Source: SKLM01 sp041687115
GTDB taxonomy: Bacteria; Chloroflexota; Anaerolineae; B4-G1
DNA length: 64,000 nucleotides
Direction: 5' to 3'
NCBI GenBank assembly: GCA_041687115.1
Contig: JAWLCP010000001.1
Coordinates: 40,629-104,628 of the forward strand
Below the pieces are notes generated by a model that had not been told where the DNA came from, searched no databases, and saw nothing but the letters and a program-made list of their open reading frames with translations. The number at the start of each line of letters is the position of its first letter. Position 1 is the first letter of the stretch. Position numbers and translations under genes: made by a program. Of this stretch, positions 16,582 through 25,324 are shown piece by piece.

Positions 16582-18859
16582 GCGTGGTCAGATCCGATCC
16601 ACCAGCTGAGTCCGCGGGCTCAGCGGGCATCTCGCGTAACACCCGCTGTATGGCATGCAGCAATGGGCCTTTCTGCTCATTGCCCTGTTCTCCCAGCTCG
16701 CTCAGGCCGAGATAGACCCTGCGGCGACAGCGCCGAATAAGCCCCTTCGTCAGGCGGTAGAGCGCCTCCTCGCGCGCCTCGACCTCATCCATGTCCGTCC
16801 AGGTCGTGTCTTGTCTATCGGGAGGGGGCCAGTGTCGGCTGAGCACATAGGGGTGGGTCAGAGGCTGATAGAGCCGCTCCCACCAGCCACGCCCGCCGAC
16901 ATTCAACCAGAACTCGTAGTCGACCGGCCGATTCCGGATGATGAAGGTGTAAGCGGGGGCCAGGAGCACCGCATCCTCTGGCTCCAGCTGCCAGCTGCGG
17001 ATGTACTGGGCGGCGATCACACCGTCCTCTACCATCTGGATGTACTCTTCTCCTACGGACGTTGGATTCTCTCCCGAAGCCCGGACCTCTTCCGTGGCCC
17101 AGCGGAACTTGCGGACTGACTCAATCAAGTTGGCGGCTACCTCGGCGGAGTCATAATCCCGATGGAAGCCGTATCCTGGTTGCGATAGCAGTTCGCCGAA
17201 CAACCGACTCAGGAAGTGGTCGAACAGCTGGCATCGCGGGCCACTTCCCGCCTGGGTCCCGTTGGAAGGCCCGCCGTGGTCGGTCTCTCCCGAATGTGAG
17301 GGAGCGGGGTCTCCAGGCCTCTCAGGCGTTGAGCTCGCGTAGCCCTTGATCCAAGCTCGCAATCCCTCGTATCGTTCCCCCAGGACGAAGGTCAGTCGCT
17401 CTTGCATCTCGGATCGAATACGGTCGAAGGAGCCGAGGCTGGGCACGTTGTTCTCTGTGCGATAGACGATGTCCGTCAACAGCTGCGCGCGCACGAGATC
17501 CATCCCCTCGATGGCCTGGATGAGTGCATGGGCCACATCGAAGCGGGTCGGCACGATCCCCCATTCAGGGTGCGCGAGGACCGCCAACGTCAGCAGGCAG
17601 TGCGTGGCCGGCTCCTCCCGCAGGGCGCGCGATGGCCGGTGCGAGCGAGTGGGGATGCCCAATCTCTCCAGCCGATTCGTGAGTGAGAAGCGCAGGGCGT
17701 CGCTGAGGAACGGAGCGAGCACGGCGATCTCCCCGGGTGGGACACTCTGTCCCTCCACCAGTGCGCAGACCTGCTCGGCGATCCAATCCAGCATCTCTGG
17801 ATGGTAGCGGTGATACTCATAAACCAATGCCGGCCGCACGTCACCTGATGGTGTTGACGATGACGGTGGCCCATCCATGCTCTTGGTCAATTCGTGACTC
17901 AGGGTCTGCACTCCCGGAAGCATGACAAATGATTCCTTGAGCGCGGCGTGCTCCTCGCAACGATCACGGAGCGCGTAACCTCCCTCCGGGTCGGCACCCA
18001 GGAAGCGACGGTAACCTGCCTCGTGGTCGTAGATGAGGAACGCCGACTCCGCTGAAGGGATCCACTCGCGCAGCAGATCGTGGGTCACGGGCACATCGTC
18101 CTCGACGTTGTCGACCAGGATGTGGCGGTAACGACTCGTCAGGTAATCGCGACAGATGGGGCGTGTCCAGAGATGCTTGAGAAATACCTCAACCTGGAGT
18201 GAGAAGTCGAGCAAGCTGTGCTCCAGACAGTGGCGGCGGAAACGGCTTGCGCAGATCTGCGCTTCCTCGTAGATGCGCTCACGACTTTGCTGACCTCCCC
18301 AGGCAGACTTCAGCCGTTCGCCGATCTCGGTGTACGGAAAACCGACCACGGCTGCCTTATTGAGGTTGTCGATGATCTGACTGCAGAGTCGGTTCCGGTC
18401 AATGGTCACGCTCTCGAAGTACCCCTGGTCGAGCAGCGGGCGCACCAGCCGTGCCATGTAATACTGCGCAGTCTCCAGCGTCAGGAATGTCGGCGGTTGT
18501 TGCGGATGCCCAAACCCGGCGCCCTCAGCGATCAGGGGCCAGAAGAGATCGACCATCCGTTGGGCCAACCCGCCGATGGTGAGCAGGGTAATCTCACCCC
18601 CGGCGTCTATCTCCGGGCTCCTCGCTGCCTCATGGTACGGTGTGCCTAGGGTTCGCTGGGGGGTGAGCACCAGGATAGAATGGGCTGGGACACCGACGTC
18701 GAGGTAGTGGAGCAGCCGTGCCACGCCCGTGGTCGTCTTGCCCGCGCCAGCCGGGCCTTCGAGAAATATCTTGCTGGAGATGGGATGCTCCACGAGCACC
18801 TGCTGGTGAGGGGATAGGTGTTCGATGCCTTGTACCGAGGATACGTGCTGCAGTGTCAT
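16571..18859 (-). CDS. Degenerate SF1 helicase-like protein, partner of the UvrD-like helicase
   Basis: A 762-residue protein with an intact Walker A (GPAGAGKTT, 35-43) and a UvrD-like order of segments, but motif II reads VDNVEDD (249-255) where active helicases have Asp-Glu. The following IYDHEAGYRRFLGADPEGG (276-294) resembles motif III with its Gly-Asp altered. The C-terminal LYRLTKGLIRRCRRRVYLG resembles a decayed motif VI. I infer a binding or structural subunit comparable in concept to AddB or AdnA. No nuclease or Fe-S cysteine cluster is visible. It overlaps the helicase gene downstream by 11 nt. Confidence 0.72.
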   Translation of the reverse strand: MTLQHVSSVQGIEHLSPHQQVLVEHPISSKIFLEGPAGAGKTTTGVARLLHYLDVGVPAHSILVLTPQRTLGTPYHEAARSPEIDAGGEITLLTIGGLAQRMVDLFWPLIAEGAGFGHPQQPPTFLTLETAQYYMARLVRPLLDQGYFESVTIDRNRLCSQIIDNLNKAAVVGFPYTEIGERLKSAWGGQQSRERIYEEAQICASRFRRHCLEHSLLDFSLQVEVFLKHLWTRPICRDYLTSRYRHILVDNVEDDVPVTHDLLREWIPSAESAFLIYDHEAGYRRFLGADPEGGYALRDRCEEHAALKESFVMLPGVQTLSHELTKSMDGPPSSSTPSGDVRPALVYEYHRYHPEMLDWIAEQVCALVEGQSVPPGEIAVLAPFLSDALRFSLTNRLERLGIPTRSHRPSRALREEPATHCLLTLAVLAHPEWGIVPTRFDVAHALIQAIEGMDLVRAQLLTDIVYRTENNVPSLGSFDRIRSEMQERLTFVLGERYEGLRAWIKGYASSTPERPGDPAPSHSGETDHGGPSNGTQAGSGPRCQLFDHFLSRLFGELLSQPGYGFHRDYDSAEVAANLIESVRKFRWATEEVRASGENPTSVGEEYIQMVEDGVIAAQYIRSWQLEPEDAVLLAPAYTFIIRNRPVDYEFWLNVGGRGWWERLYQPLTHPYVLSRHWPPPDRQDTTWTDMDEVEAREEALYRLTKGLIRRCRRRVYLGLSELGEQGNEQKGPLLHAIQRVLREMPAEPADSAGGSDLTTHAI

Positions 18860-18921
18860 CCAATTCTTTCTAGCCAGACCAGCCTGCGGACCAAACGTTT
18901 GCTCTGCATCTGACTGACAGC

Positions 18922-20352
18922 CTAGTCATGTGGCCTGCCACGGCCCTTCATGAACAAGTACCCGACCAGCGACACCACGATAGTTGCTCCCGCAAGCAAC
19001 CACGTCGAACCGGGCACGCGCTTCAACGCCCGCCATTTCCTGCCCAGCGATAGCTCTGTGATGAATCTGCCCGCCGTTCCAGGCTCCCTCTGGGCGGCCC
19101 CAATCCGATCCTTCAGGATCTCCTTGACCTCGCCGGAGGGCAGGAACGAGATGATATCGGCCAGCACGGCGCCTTCCTGTCTCGTGACCGAAGGCTTCCC
19201 CTCCATCAGCTCGCGGTACGCCAGCACAGTCTGATCGACGACATTCGACCAGTCCAGATGGTCGACGCGCCGCCGTGCACTCTCACACAGGCTCTCATAC
19301 TCCGGCTGCGGCAACCCGCAGATGTGCTCCACGCGGGCTGCGAATTCTTGTGGGGGGGCATCCTTCGGGACTCGACAGCCGACCGCACCGTCTACCAGCT
19401 CATCGATCGTCTCGTTCGAAAGACCGACCACCGGTGTTCCCGACGCCAGGGCCTCGATCACGACCAGGCTCTGCACTTCCATTTTCGACGCCGACACGAA
19501 GGCGTGGGTCTTCTCAAGATACGACGGAACCTCTTCATGCGGCACTTGGCCCGTGAAGACGACGTTGTCCAAACCCTGGGCTTCGCAGTGTCGCTTCAAC
19601 TGCTTCTCATACTCTGGCTTCAATGCCTTGCCGATCAAGTAGAGCACGTACTGCTTTGGCAAATGTGAATGCGCGTCGATCAGATAGACCTGGTTCTTCC
19701 GCTCGCTGATGTAGCCGATGAAGGAGAGATTCTTCTCCACAGTGTCTGTATCAGCGCTGACGCAGGCCGCGTACCGTCTCAGATCTCGTCCGTTAGGGAT
19801 GACGAACAACCTGCCATTGTACCCGAATTGACGCAGTGCTTCCCGCGCTGGCTCGTTCAAGGCGACGATGGCGTCACAGTTCTCATAGAAGTCCATTAGG
19901 ATGCGGCGCGATATCGACTGGCTGAACGAGCCCTGCAGCATCTTCATGTCGAGGACATCCGTGGCACCGAAGTCCAATGCCTTCGCCGGGAGCACGTGGC
20001 TGGTGTGCACGAACGGTACCATGTTCATCTTGGCCCATATCTGACCGATGAGTCCCATCAGTGCTGGCTCGTGAGCGTGGACGATGTCGGGGTTGAATTC
20101 GTCCAGGAAGTCAAAGGTGGCCCGCACCGTCCTTGCTGAGAGTGCTGGCATGCGGAATTCCCCGTCTCCTGCACTTCTGACGCCGAACACCCGCAAGTCG
20201 CTGTGCTCTTCCTTAAACAACCCTGTCTCGTCAGCAGGGCACATCATAACGACGTCGTGATGCTTGGAGAAGTGACTCGCCAGCTCGTGGGCGACGCGTC
20301 CCTCTCCGCCCCCCTCACCTTGTTCGAACAGCGAAATGAAAACGACTTTCAT
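18922..20352 (-). CDS. Family 4 (GT-B) glycosyltransferase with C-terminal membrane tail
   Basis: A 476-residue glycosyltransferase 1/4 family protein opening MKVVFISLFEQGEGGGEGR. The C-terminal sugar-nucleotide domain shows ENLSFIGYISERKNQ-like and FTGQVPHEEVPSYLEKTHAF regions, then SKMEVQSLVVIEALASGTPVVG with the EX7E-type Glu. A hydrophobic segment (STWLLAGATIVVSLVGYLF) ends about 9 residues before the stop and would anchor the enzyme in the membrane by its tail. The start was moved from 20463 to 20352, where GAGGAGAGA precedes the ATG and homology begins. It follows a sulfotransferase gene by 73 nt. The acceptor is unknown. Confidence 0.87.
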   Translation of the reverse strand: MKVVFISLFEQGEGGGEGRVAHELASHFSKHHDVVMMCPADETGLFKEEHSDLRVFGVRSAGDGEFRMPALSARTVRATFDFLDEFNPDIVHAHEPALMGLIGQIWAKMNMVPFVHTSHVLPAKALDFGATDVLDMKMLQGSFSQSISRRILMDFYENCDAIVALNEPAREALRQFGYNGRLFVIPNGRDLRRYAACVSADTDTVEKNLSFIGYISERKNQVYLIDAHSHLPKQYVLYLIGKALKPEYEKQLKRHCEAQGLDNVVFTGQVPHEEVPSYLEKTHAFVSASKMEVQSLVVIEALASGTPVVGLSNETIDELVDGAVGCRVPKDAPPQEFAARVEHICGLPQPEYESLCESARRRVDHLDWSNVVDQTVLAYRELMEGKPSVTRQEGAVLADIISFLPSGEVKEILKDRIGAAQREPGTAGRFITELSLGRKWRALKRVPGSTWLLAGATIVVSLVGYLFMKGRGRPHD

Positions 20353-20425
20353 TCTCTCCTCGGTTCCTGTTGCTGAGCGCCAAAGGGGGCAGTGACCTGG
20401 TCGAGAACGACTTCGGCGGTGTGAC

Positions 20426-21598
20426 CTACTGCTTGTCTCTCGTGTCGAAGTCGAACCGGGCAAACACGTCCCTGTATCGGTTCACGATCTGCTCTCGCGT
20501 CAGCCCCATCTCGCGGAGCGAATACTCGTGCTCGCTCTCGTGGTTGCGCGCCCGCATCGCTGCCCGCCGTAGGATCTGATCGAACTCCGGACTGATCTCC
20601 AGACCGAGACGATCGTAGATCTCTCTCACGGTCTGCCTGGCGCTGTTGACCAGGTCATCGAAATCTACAACGACATAGCTATCCTTTGGAGCCCTTTCCA
20701 GGCGTTCCAGCGGGTAGATGTACCAGTGTTCGGCCATGTCGAGGACATACTTGCGGCTTGCGTATTCCTCCACCGGATTACCCAGCAACCGCCACTCGTT
20801 CTCCTTCAGGCTAATGTAGGAGGGAATCATATCAAGCGGGTTGCGCGCCAGGTAGATGATCTTGACCCCCGGGAAGTAGCTATAGAGGGTATCGACCATC
20901 GGCGAGAAATGGGGGTTCTTTGCCAGATAATGCTTGTCAAGGTCTCCGTGTGCATAGAGGTGGCGCTGAACGCAGCGCTTATAGAAACTCAGGATGCGTT
21001 CCTTCTCCTGTTCCGGCATCTGGCTGTCGAAGTGGGTATAAGGCGCTGCTTCGTCCACCATCGCAGCGTACAACCATATCTTGAGCGTCGAGAAGATATG
21101 TATGAGAAGGTATTCGTCCTCCTCGGGCGCCCGAAGCCCGATTCTGTGTACGACGTTCTCCTCTTGCCAGGTCTCCTCTAACATCCCCAGCAACCGATGC
21201 AACGGACTGCCCAACCGGCGATCCAGTCGCGAGAAGGCCCAGAAGATCTTCCGCATCGTGATTGACGGGGCAAGGACCATCTCCCAGGTCCGCATCGCGT
21301 TGAAGCTTCTCTCGTCCCTGGCCAGAAGACGCTGTAGGAATGTTGTCCCACTGCGCGGGTTGCCCACGATGTAGATCGGCTGTTTGATCTCCACGTCCCG
21401 GTATTCTGGGAAGAAGACCTCATCCAGCAGCAGGCTCAGCCATGTTACCAGTTCCAGGAGGAAATAGGCAGGGTAGCAGATCAATAGCAGACCGATTCGC
21501 TTTGGCGTCAGGCGGTAATTGGTCCCTCTGCTTTTGAACAGCGACTTGTAAGTGAATCTCGCCAACCCGCGGAAGTTGAAGGCCACCTCTCCCGTCAT
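20426..21598 (-). CDS. Sulfotransferase family protein
   Basis: A 390-residue sulfotransferase_3-type enzyme. The PAPS 5'-phosphosulfate loop is IVGNPRSGTTFLQRLL (about 77-92), and the 3'-phosphate site is LARNPLDMIPSYISL (about 250-264). A hydrophobic stretch near residues 37-60 (IGLLLICYPAYFLLELVTWL) suggests membrane association. Its ATG overlaps the stop of the upstream aminotransferase in an ATGA, so both are translated together, and a glycosyltransferase follows. This points to a sulfated glycolipid or amino-containing surface molecule, but the substrate is inferred only from context. Confidence 0.88.
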   Translation of the reverse strand: MTGEVAFNFRGLARFTYKSLFKSRGTNYRLTPKRIGLLLICYPAYFLLELVTWLSLLLDEVFFPEYRDVEIKQPIYIVGNPRSGTTFLQRLLARDERSFNAMRTWEMVLAPSITMRKIFWAFSRLDRRLGSPLHRLLGMLEETWQEENVVHRIGLRAPEEDEYLLIHIFSTLKIWLYAAMVDEAAPYTHFDSQMPEQEKERILSFYKRCVQRHLYAHGDLDKHYLAKNPHFSPMVDTLYSYFPGVKIIYLARNPLDMIPSYISLKENEWRLLGNPVEEYASRKYVLDMAEHWYIYPLERLERAPKDSYVVVDFDDLVNSARQTVREIYDRLGLEISPEFDQILRRAAMRARNHESEHEYSLREMGLTREQIVNRYRDVFARFDFDTRDKQ

Positions 21599-22764
21599 TC
21601 TCCTGCAAGTATCTCTTGCGCTGCTGCAAGGCCCGTGCCCTGCTCGAACTTGTACCCGGCCTTGAGCAGCCCCTGCTCCAAGGCACCGATTGTCGCTCGC
21701 ACGTCCGAGCCATCTACGACGCCCATATGACCAATGCGGAAGTAGCGGTCCTTGATCTCCGGATGAAGGCCTCCCGCAAGAATGACACCCGCCTCATTGA
21801 CGTGGCGCAGCAGCGAACGATCGACGCCGTCAGGGAAGTAGGGCGCGGTCAGCGTGTGCGCTGCCTGGTCCGGACTCACCGGGACCTGTGCCATCCCCAG
21901 CGCTGTGACCGCAGCTTTGATCGTCCGGCTGATCCTTCGATGGCGCTCGAGACGCACGTCCAGCCCCTCGTCCAGGATCTGCTGCAGGCTAACGTTGAGT
22001 GCCCAGATCAGGTTGACGGGCGGGGTGCCGAAGTAGCCAGGCTTCCGGGCCTCGTATGCCTCCATAACCGGTAGCCATTTCGTCCAGTCTGCGTAGTAGT
22101 TGACCACCGGTGCCTTCCGTTTCCGAAAAGCCTCAATGGCGCGTGGCCCGGCCATTACCAGAGCTAGCCCTGGCGGCACGCCGATGGCTTTCTGCGAGGC
22201 GGTGAGGGCCAGGTCCACGCCCCACTCTTCCTGAAGCAGCGTCTCTCCGGCTACCGAACAGACCCCGTCGACCACAACGAGCGCCCCGTAATCGCGACCG
22301 AGCGCGGCCAGCGCCTTCACGTCCGCCGCGACAGCCGTCGAGGTGTCGACATGGGTGATCGTCATTATCTGGTAGCTGCTCTTCCTGAGCACCCCCTCGA
22401 CTTCGTCTATGCCTGGCGCGTCGCCGACGACCGAGGCACGCACGTGGGTTACGTCGGCACCGTAACGCTCCAGAATCTCCCCAAAGCGATCTCCGAAGAC
22501 ACCGTGGTTGATTACCAGGGCCTTGTCGCCCGGTTCGATTAAGTTGGCGGCGGCCATGTCCATCGCCAGAGTGCCGGAACCGGCGACCACGAACGGCTGT
22601 CCGCGAGGAGCGAAGAAGACTCGGCGCAGCCTCTCCAGCGCTGCGCCGAAGACCTCTATGAAGTCCGGAGCCACGTGGCTCGTCGTAGCCATCCCCATTG
22701 CCCGAAGCACCTCCGGGGCAAACTCGATAGGACCGGGGATCATGAGCAGTCTTCTGTCTTTCAT
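21595..22764 (-). CDS. Class V aminotransferase (alanine-glyoxylate/serine-pyruvate type)
   Basis: A 389-residue PLP enzyme of the small-subunit class V group. It opens MKDRRLLMIPGPIEFAPEVL, has GSGTLAMDMAAANL in the cofactor pocket, VVDGVCS, and the Schiff-base Lys in LTASQKAIGVPPG. Members transfer amino groups from alanine or serine to glyoxylate or act on phosphonates and sulfur compounds. I moved the start from 22794 to 22764: AAGGA precedes it, and the promoter at 22811-22839 would start transcription only about 9 nt before the upstream codon. It overlaps the sulfotransferase gene by 4 nt and leads the operon. Confidence 0.88.
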   Translation of the reverse strand: MKDRRLLMIPGPIEFAPEVLRAMGMATTSHVAPDFIEVFGAALERLRRVFFAPRGQPFVVAGSGTLAMDMAAANLIEPGDKALVINHGVFGDRFGEILERYGADVTHVRASVVGDAPGIDEVEGVLRKSSYQIMTITHVDTSTAVAADVKALAALGRDYGALVVVDGVCSVAGETLLQEEWGVDLALTASQKAIGVPPGLALVMAGPRAIEAFRKRKAPVVNYYADWTKWLPVMEAYEARKPGYFGTPPVNLIWALNVSLQQILDEGLDVRLERHRRISRTIKAAVTALGMAQVPVSPDQAAHTLTAPYFPDGVDRSLLRHVNEAGVILAGGLHPEIKDRYFRIGHMGVVDGSDVRATIGALEQGLLKAGYKFEQGTGLAAAQEILAGE

Positions 22765-22810
22765 CGTCTTGCCGTCCTTGCTGCGCGAGATCATCGACTT
22801 GTGTATCGGA

Positions 22811-22839
22811 TAGTGTAACCCATTGGGGACAAATGTTCA
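22811..22839 (-). promoter_or_regulatory. Promoter of the aminotransferase-sulfotransferase-glycosyltransferase operon
   Basis: On the minus strand TTGAAC (22834-22839) and TACACT (22811-22816) are 17 nt apart. The inferred start near 22803 supports the downstream ATG at 22764 for the aminotransferase. Confidence 0.65.
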
Positions 22840-23010
22840 AGTGATCTATCATCGTGCTGTTCAGAGGCAATCGGTCTTCGATTTCCTCAATCCTTCCAGC
22901 CATGTGCCCGGACCGGTCAAGCTCTCGCGGCACCAGCAGCAGAGACCAGGCCGCTCGGCGCAACGGAGAGCAGATCTGTGGCGCAGGGCAACTCATCTCA
23001 TCTGGAACCG
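22840..23010. other. Non-coding stretch without recognised features
   Basis: Open frames crossing this stretch are Arg/Ser-rich and shift with the aminotransferase frame, so they look like shadows. The whole gene-free interval runs from 22765 to 23251; its supported contents are the promoter at 22811 and the promoter-hairpin unit at 23018-23082. Confidence 0.5.
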
Positions 23011-23017
23011 AGTCGCA

Positions 23018-23046
23018 TTGCGTGCCAGCCGACAACCTGGTACAAT
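23018..23046 (+). promoter_or_regulatory. Promoter-like element facing the metallophosphoesterase gene
   Basis: TTGCGT (23018-23023) is followed after 17 nt by TACAAT (23041-23046), preceded by TGG. The inferred start falls at about 23053, directly at the foot of the hairpin at 23055. Confidence 0.5.
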
Positions 23047-23054
23047 CTGTCCAG

Positions 23055-23082
23055 AACGCCGGATATTCGGCGTTGTTTTTTT
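23055..23082 (+). terminator. Intrinsic terminator-like hairpin just after a promoter
   Basis: The arms AACGCCG and CGGCGTT with a 6-nt loop are followed by GTTTTTTT. This is a good intrinsic terminator, but it lies about 170-200 nt upstream of the metallophosphoesterase start and immediately after a promoter. It may be an attenuator or end a very short RNA. Confidence 0.6.
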
Positions 23083-23251
23083 GTAACTGTAGGTGCTGCC
23101 GCCGTCCTGCCTGTTCGGACCGGGTCAGGCCATACCGTAGCGCGAACGAGGTAGCCGGACGTGCACGAGCAGCATCCTTCGATCTCAAGATAAGGGCGAA
23201 CCGTGGCAGGCTGCTGATCAAGCAGACTTATCATCAGGAAGGATCACAGAA

Positions 23252-24157
23252 TTGATGACTCCGCTCGTTGAGGGCTTCTCTCCGGAGAGCTGCCCGTTGG
23301 AGCAGCTCGTCGCGCTGCAGAACATCCTGCGCCGCCGAGCCTATCGGCGGTTGACGCAGGCCTTTGAGGCGGCCAAGAGCATCTTGTTCGACGACGACTC
23401 CCGGCTGGTCTTCTTCAGCGATCTTCATCGGGGCGACAACTCCCGCTCTGACGCTTTCGCCCCGAACGAGAATCTGTTTCTCCAGGCGTTGAGGTACTAC
23501 TATCGTGGACGATTCACGTACGTCGAGGTCGGTGACGGCGACGAACTGTGGCAGAACCGCCGGCTCAGTGCCGTGAAGCGTGCTCACCGGCGGACCTTCG
23601 AGTTACTGCACACCTTTGCGGTTGAGAATCGTCTCCATCTGATCTTCGGCAACCACGATGTCCAGGGCTTTCAGCGCCGTCGCATGAAGAAGGATGGGTT
23701 GACTGCCCACGAAGGTCTGGTACTGCAGCGTGCCCAGACGAACCAGCGCATCTTCGTCGTTCATGGGCATCAGGTTGACTTCAAGAGTGACGCCATCTAT
23801 CACGTCTCGCGCTTTGCGGCCCGCCACATATGGCGGCACGTCCAGAACCTGGGGTTTGGCGACGTGGCGACTTCCATGGCGGAATCACGCAACCGCGGAA
23901 CGCTCCGCCAGCGGGTGTCCGAGTGGATCGAGGCGCATAAGCAGATGGTGATCTGCGGTCACACCCACACGCCGAAGTTCGCCGAACCTGGCGCACTGCC
24001 CTATTTTAACACCGGCAGTGGCGTCTTTGATGGCTATATCACGGGATTGGAGATTCAGAACGGACAGATCGCGCTGGTCAAGTGGGTGCAGTCAACCTGG
24101 GGGCAGGCCGAGCGCTCGCTTCTGGCGCCGCCGCGGATGCTAAGCCTGATGGCGTGA
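23252..24157 (+). CDS. Calcineurin-like metallophosphoesterase
   Basis: A 301-residue enzyme with the full dimetal phosphoesterase set: FFSDLHRGDN (about 52-61), VGDGDELW (about 92-99), IFGNHD (about 131-136), FVVHGHQVDF and VICGHTHTPKF. The order and spacing are close to LpxH-like UDP-diacylglucosamine diphosphatases, but nothing else in the window indicates lipid A synthesis, so the substrate is open. The start is TTG at 23252 or ATG three bases later; AGGAAGGA lies 8 or 11 nt upstream. It converges on the dehydratase gene. Confidence 0.85.
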   Translation: MMTPLVEGFSPESCPLEQLVALQNILRRRAYRRLTQAFEAAKSILFDDDSRLVFFSDLHRGDNSRSDAFAPNENLFLQALRYYYRGRFTYVEVGDGDELWQNRRLSAVKRAHRRTFELLHTFAVENRLHLIFGNHDVQGFQRRRMKKDGLTAHEGLVLQRAQTNQRIFVVHGHQVDFKSDAIYHVSRFAARHIWRHVQNLGFGDVATSMAESRNRGTLRQRVSEWIEAHKQMVICGHTHTPKFAEPGALPYFNTGSGVFDGYITGLEIQNGQIALVKWVQSTWGQAERSLLAPPRMLSLMA

Positions 24158-24190
24158 GTCTGTCTACTTGCGGGGCTCCTTCTGCCTATT

Positions 24191-25198
24191 CTATCGGGGT
24201 CCAGAGGGGCTGGAATGCTGGGCGATTTTCAAAAGGAGCGGAATCTCTACGTTCCCTCCGCTGATCACAACCACGATATTCTTACCGACTTCTTCCATCT
24301 TCCCGTGCAGAACGGACGCCAGACCTACGGCGCCACCACCCTCCACTACTAGCCGGTGCTTCTGCAGGGCGAAGGCCATCGCATCGGCAATCTCCTCCTC
24401 TGTCACGAGAACGGTTTCGTCCACGTACTCCTTGATCATGCTGAACGTATATCGGTTGTCCAGACCTATACCGCCAGCCAGCGCGTCTGCCAGGGTCTCT
24501 TCCTCTTCCATCTCGATGGGGTGACCGATCCTCAGGCTGTGGAACATCACCGGTGCGCGCTCCATAGACACGCCGATCGTACGAATGGAAGCCGCGGCCG
24601 ATTTCAGAGCCAGCGCGATGCCCGACAATAGGCCGCCTCCGGACAGAGGCACGATCACCGTATCTACCTCCGGAAGGTCCTCCAGCAGTTCCAGTCCTAT
24701 CGTACCTTGTCCAGCGATAACGGTGGGGTCATCGAAAGGCGGGATCATGCATAGCCGCTGGGCCTCCTGTAGCTCCAGGGCGTGCTCGCTGGCCTCATCG
24801 TAGCTGTCCCCCCGGAGGATGACCTCAGCTCCAAGGCGACGGATTCCGTCCACTTTGTTTGGCGGCACGCGAGTCGACATACAGATGGTCGCCCTGATGC
24901 CCAGCTGCTGCGCCACATAGGCGACCGCCCGACCATGGTTGCCGCTCGAGACGGTGATGATGCCCCGCTCGCGCTCCTCGCTGGAGAGGCTCCGCAGCTT
25001 ATTCGCCGCCCCGCGGATCTTGAAGGCGCCAGTCCGCTGCACGTTCTCCAGCTTCAGATAGACGGGTGCCCCAGCGTGCTCCGCCAAAGCTGGAGACTCG
25101 ATCAACGGAGTTCGGACGGCGATTCCGCTGATTCTATGCCTGGCTTCGTACACGTCACGCAGCGTTACGCTTCGGTCGCACATCGGCCTCTCACCCAT
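24191..25198 (-). CDS. PLP-dependent threonine dehydratase / EutB-like ammonia-lyase
   Basis: A 335-residue fold-type II PLP enzyme. The Schiff-base Lys is in TGAFKIRGAANKL (about 57), the phosphate loop is SSGNHGRAVAY, and the glycine-rich cofactor site is PLSGGGLLSGIAL. By memory the whole protein reads closest to hydroxyectoine-utilisation dehydratase EutB and catabolic threonine dehydratase; shared segments are FDDPTVIAGQGTIGLE and GGGIGLDNRYTF. No C-terminal ACT domain is present, which argues for a catabolic rather than an isoleucine-biosynthetic role. No other hydroxyectoine gene is visible. The start may be 15 nt further in, at 25183. Confidence 0.85.
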   Translation of the reverse strand: MGERPMCDRSVTLRDVYEARHRISGIAVRTPLIESPALAEHAGAPVYLKLENVQRTGAFKIRGAANKLRSLSSEERERGIITVSSGNHGRAVAYVAQQLGIRATICMSTRVPPNKVDGIRRLGAEVILRGDSYDEASEHALELQEAQRLCMIPPFDDPTVIAGQGTIGLELLEDLPEVDTVIVPLSGGGLLSGIALALKSAAASIRTIGVSMERAPVMFHSLRIGHPIEMEEEETLADALAGGIGLDNRYTFSMIKEYVDETVLVTEEEIADAMAFALQKHRLVVEGGGAVGLASVLHGKMEEVGKNIVVVISGGNVEIPLLLKIAQHSSPSGPR

Positions 25199-25324
25199 TC
25201 ACCCGATCATCACCGCCGTACCTGACCGTGTGAGGACAGCTGGCATCGTCGATATGTTGGCGTCGGCGACGGGTGGCTGCATTCATAACCACACTTCGCC
25301 AGGGCTCTGGCGACGATCCGATCG

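Noticed and set aside
20353..20463. N-terminal extension of the glycosyltransferase
   Set aside because: The extra 37 residues are Ser/Arg-rich, overlap the sulfotransferase end and lack an SD; the internal ATG opens a normal GT-B fold.
22133..23221. Long minus-strand frame of 362 codons overlapping the aminotransferase gene
   Set aside because: The product is Arg-rich and of low complexity, lies in another frame over clear aminotransferase sequence, and crosses the promoter region.
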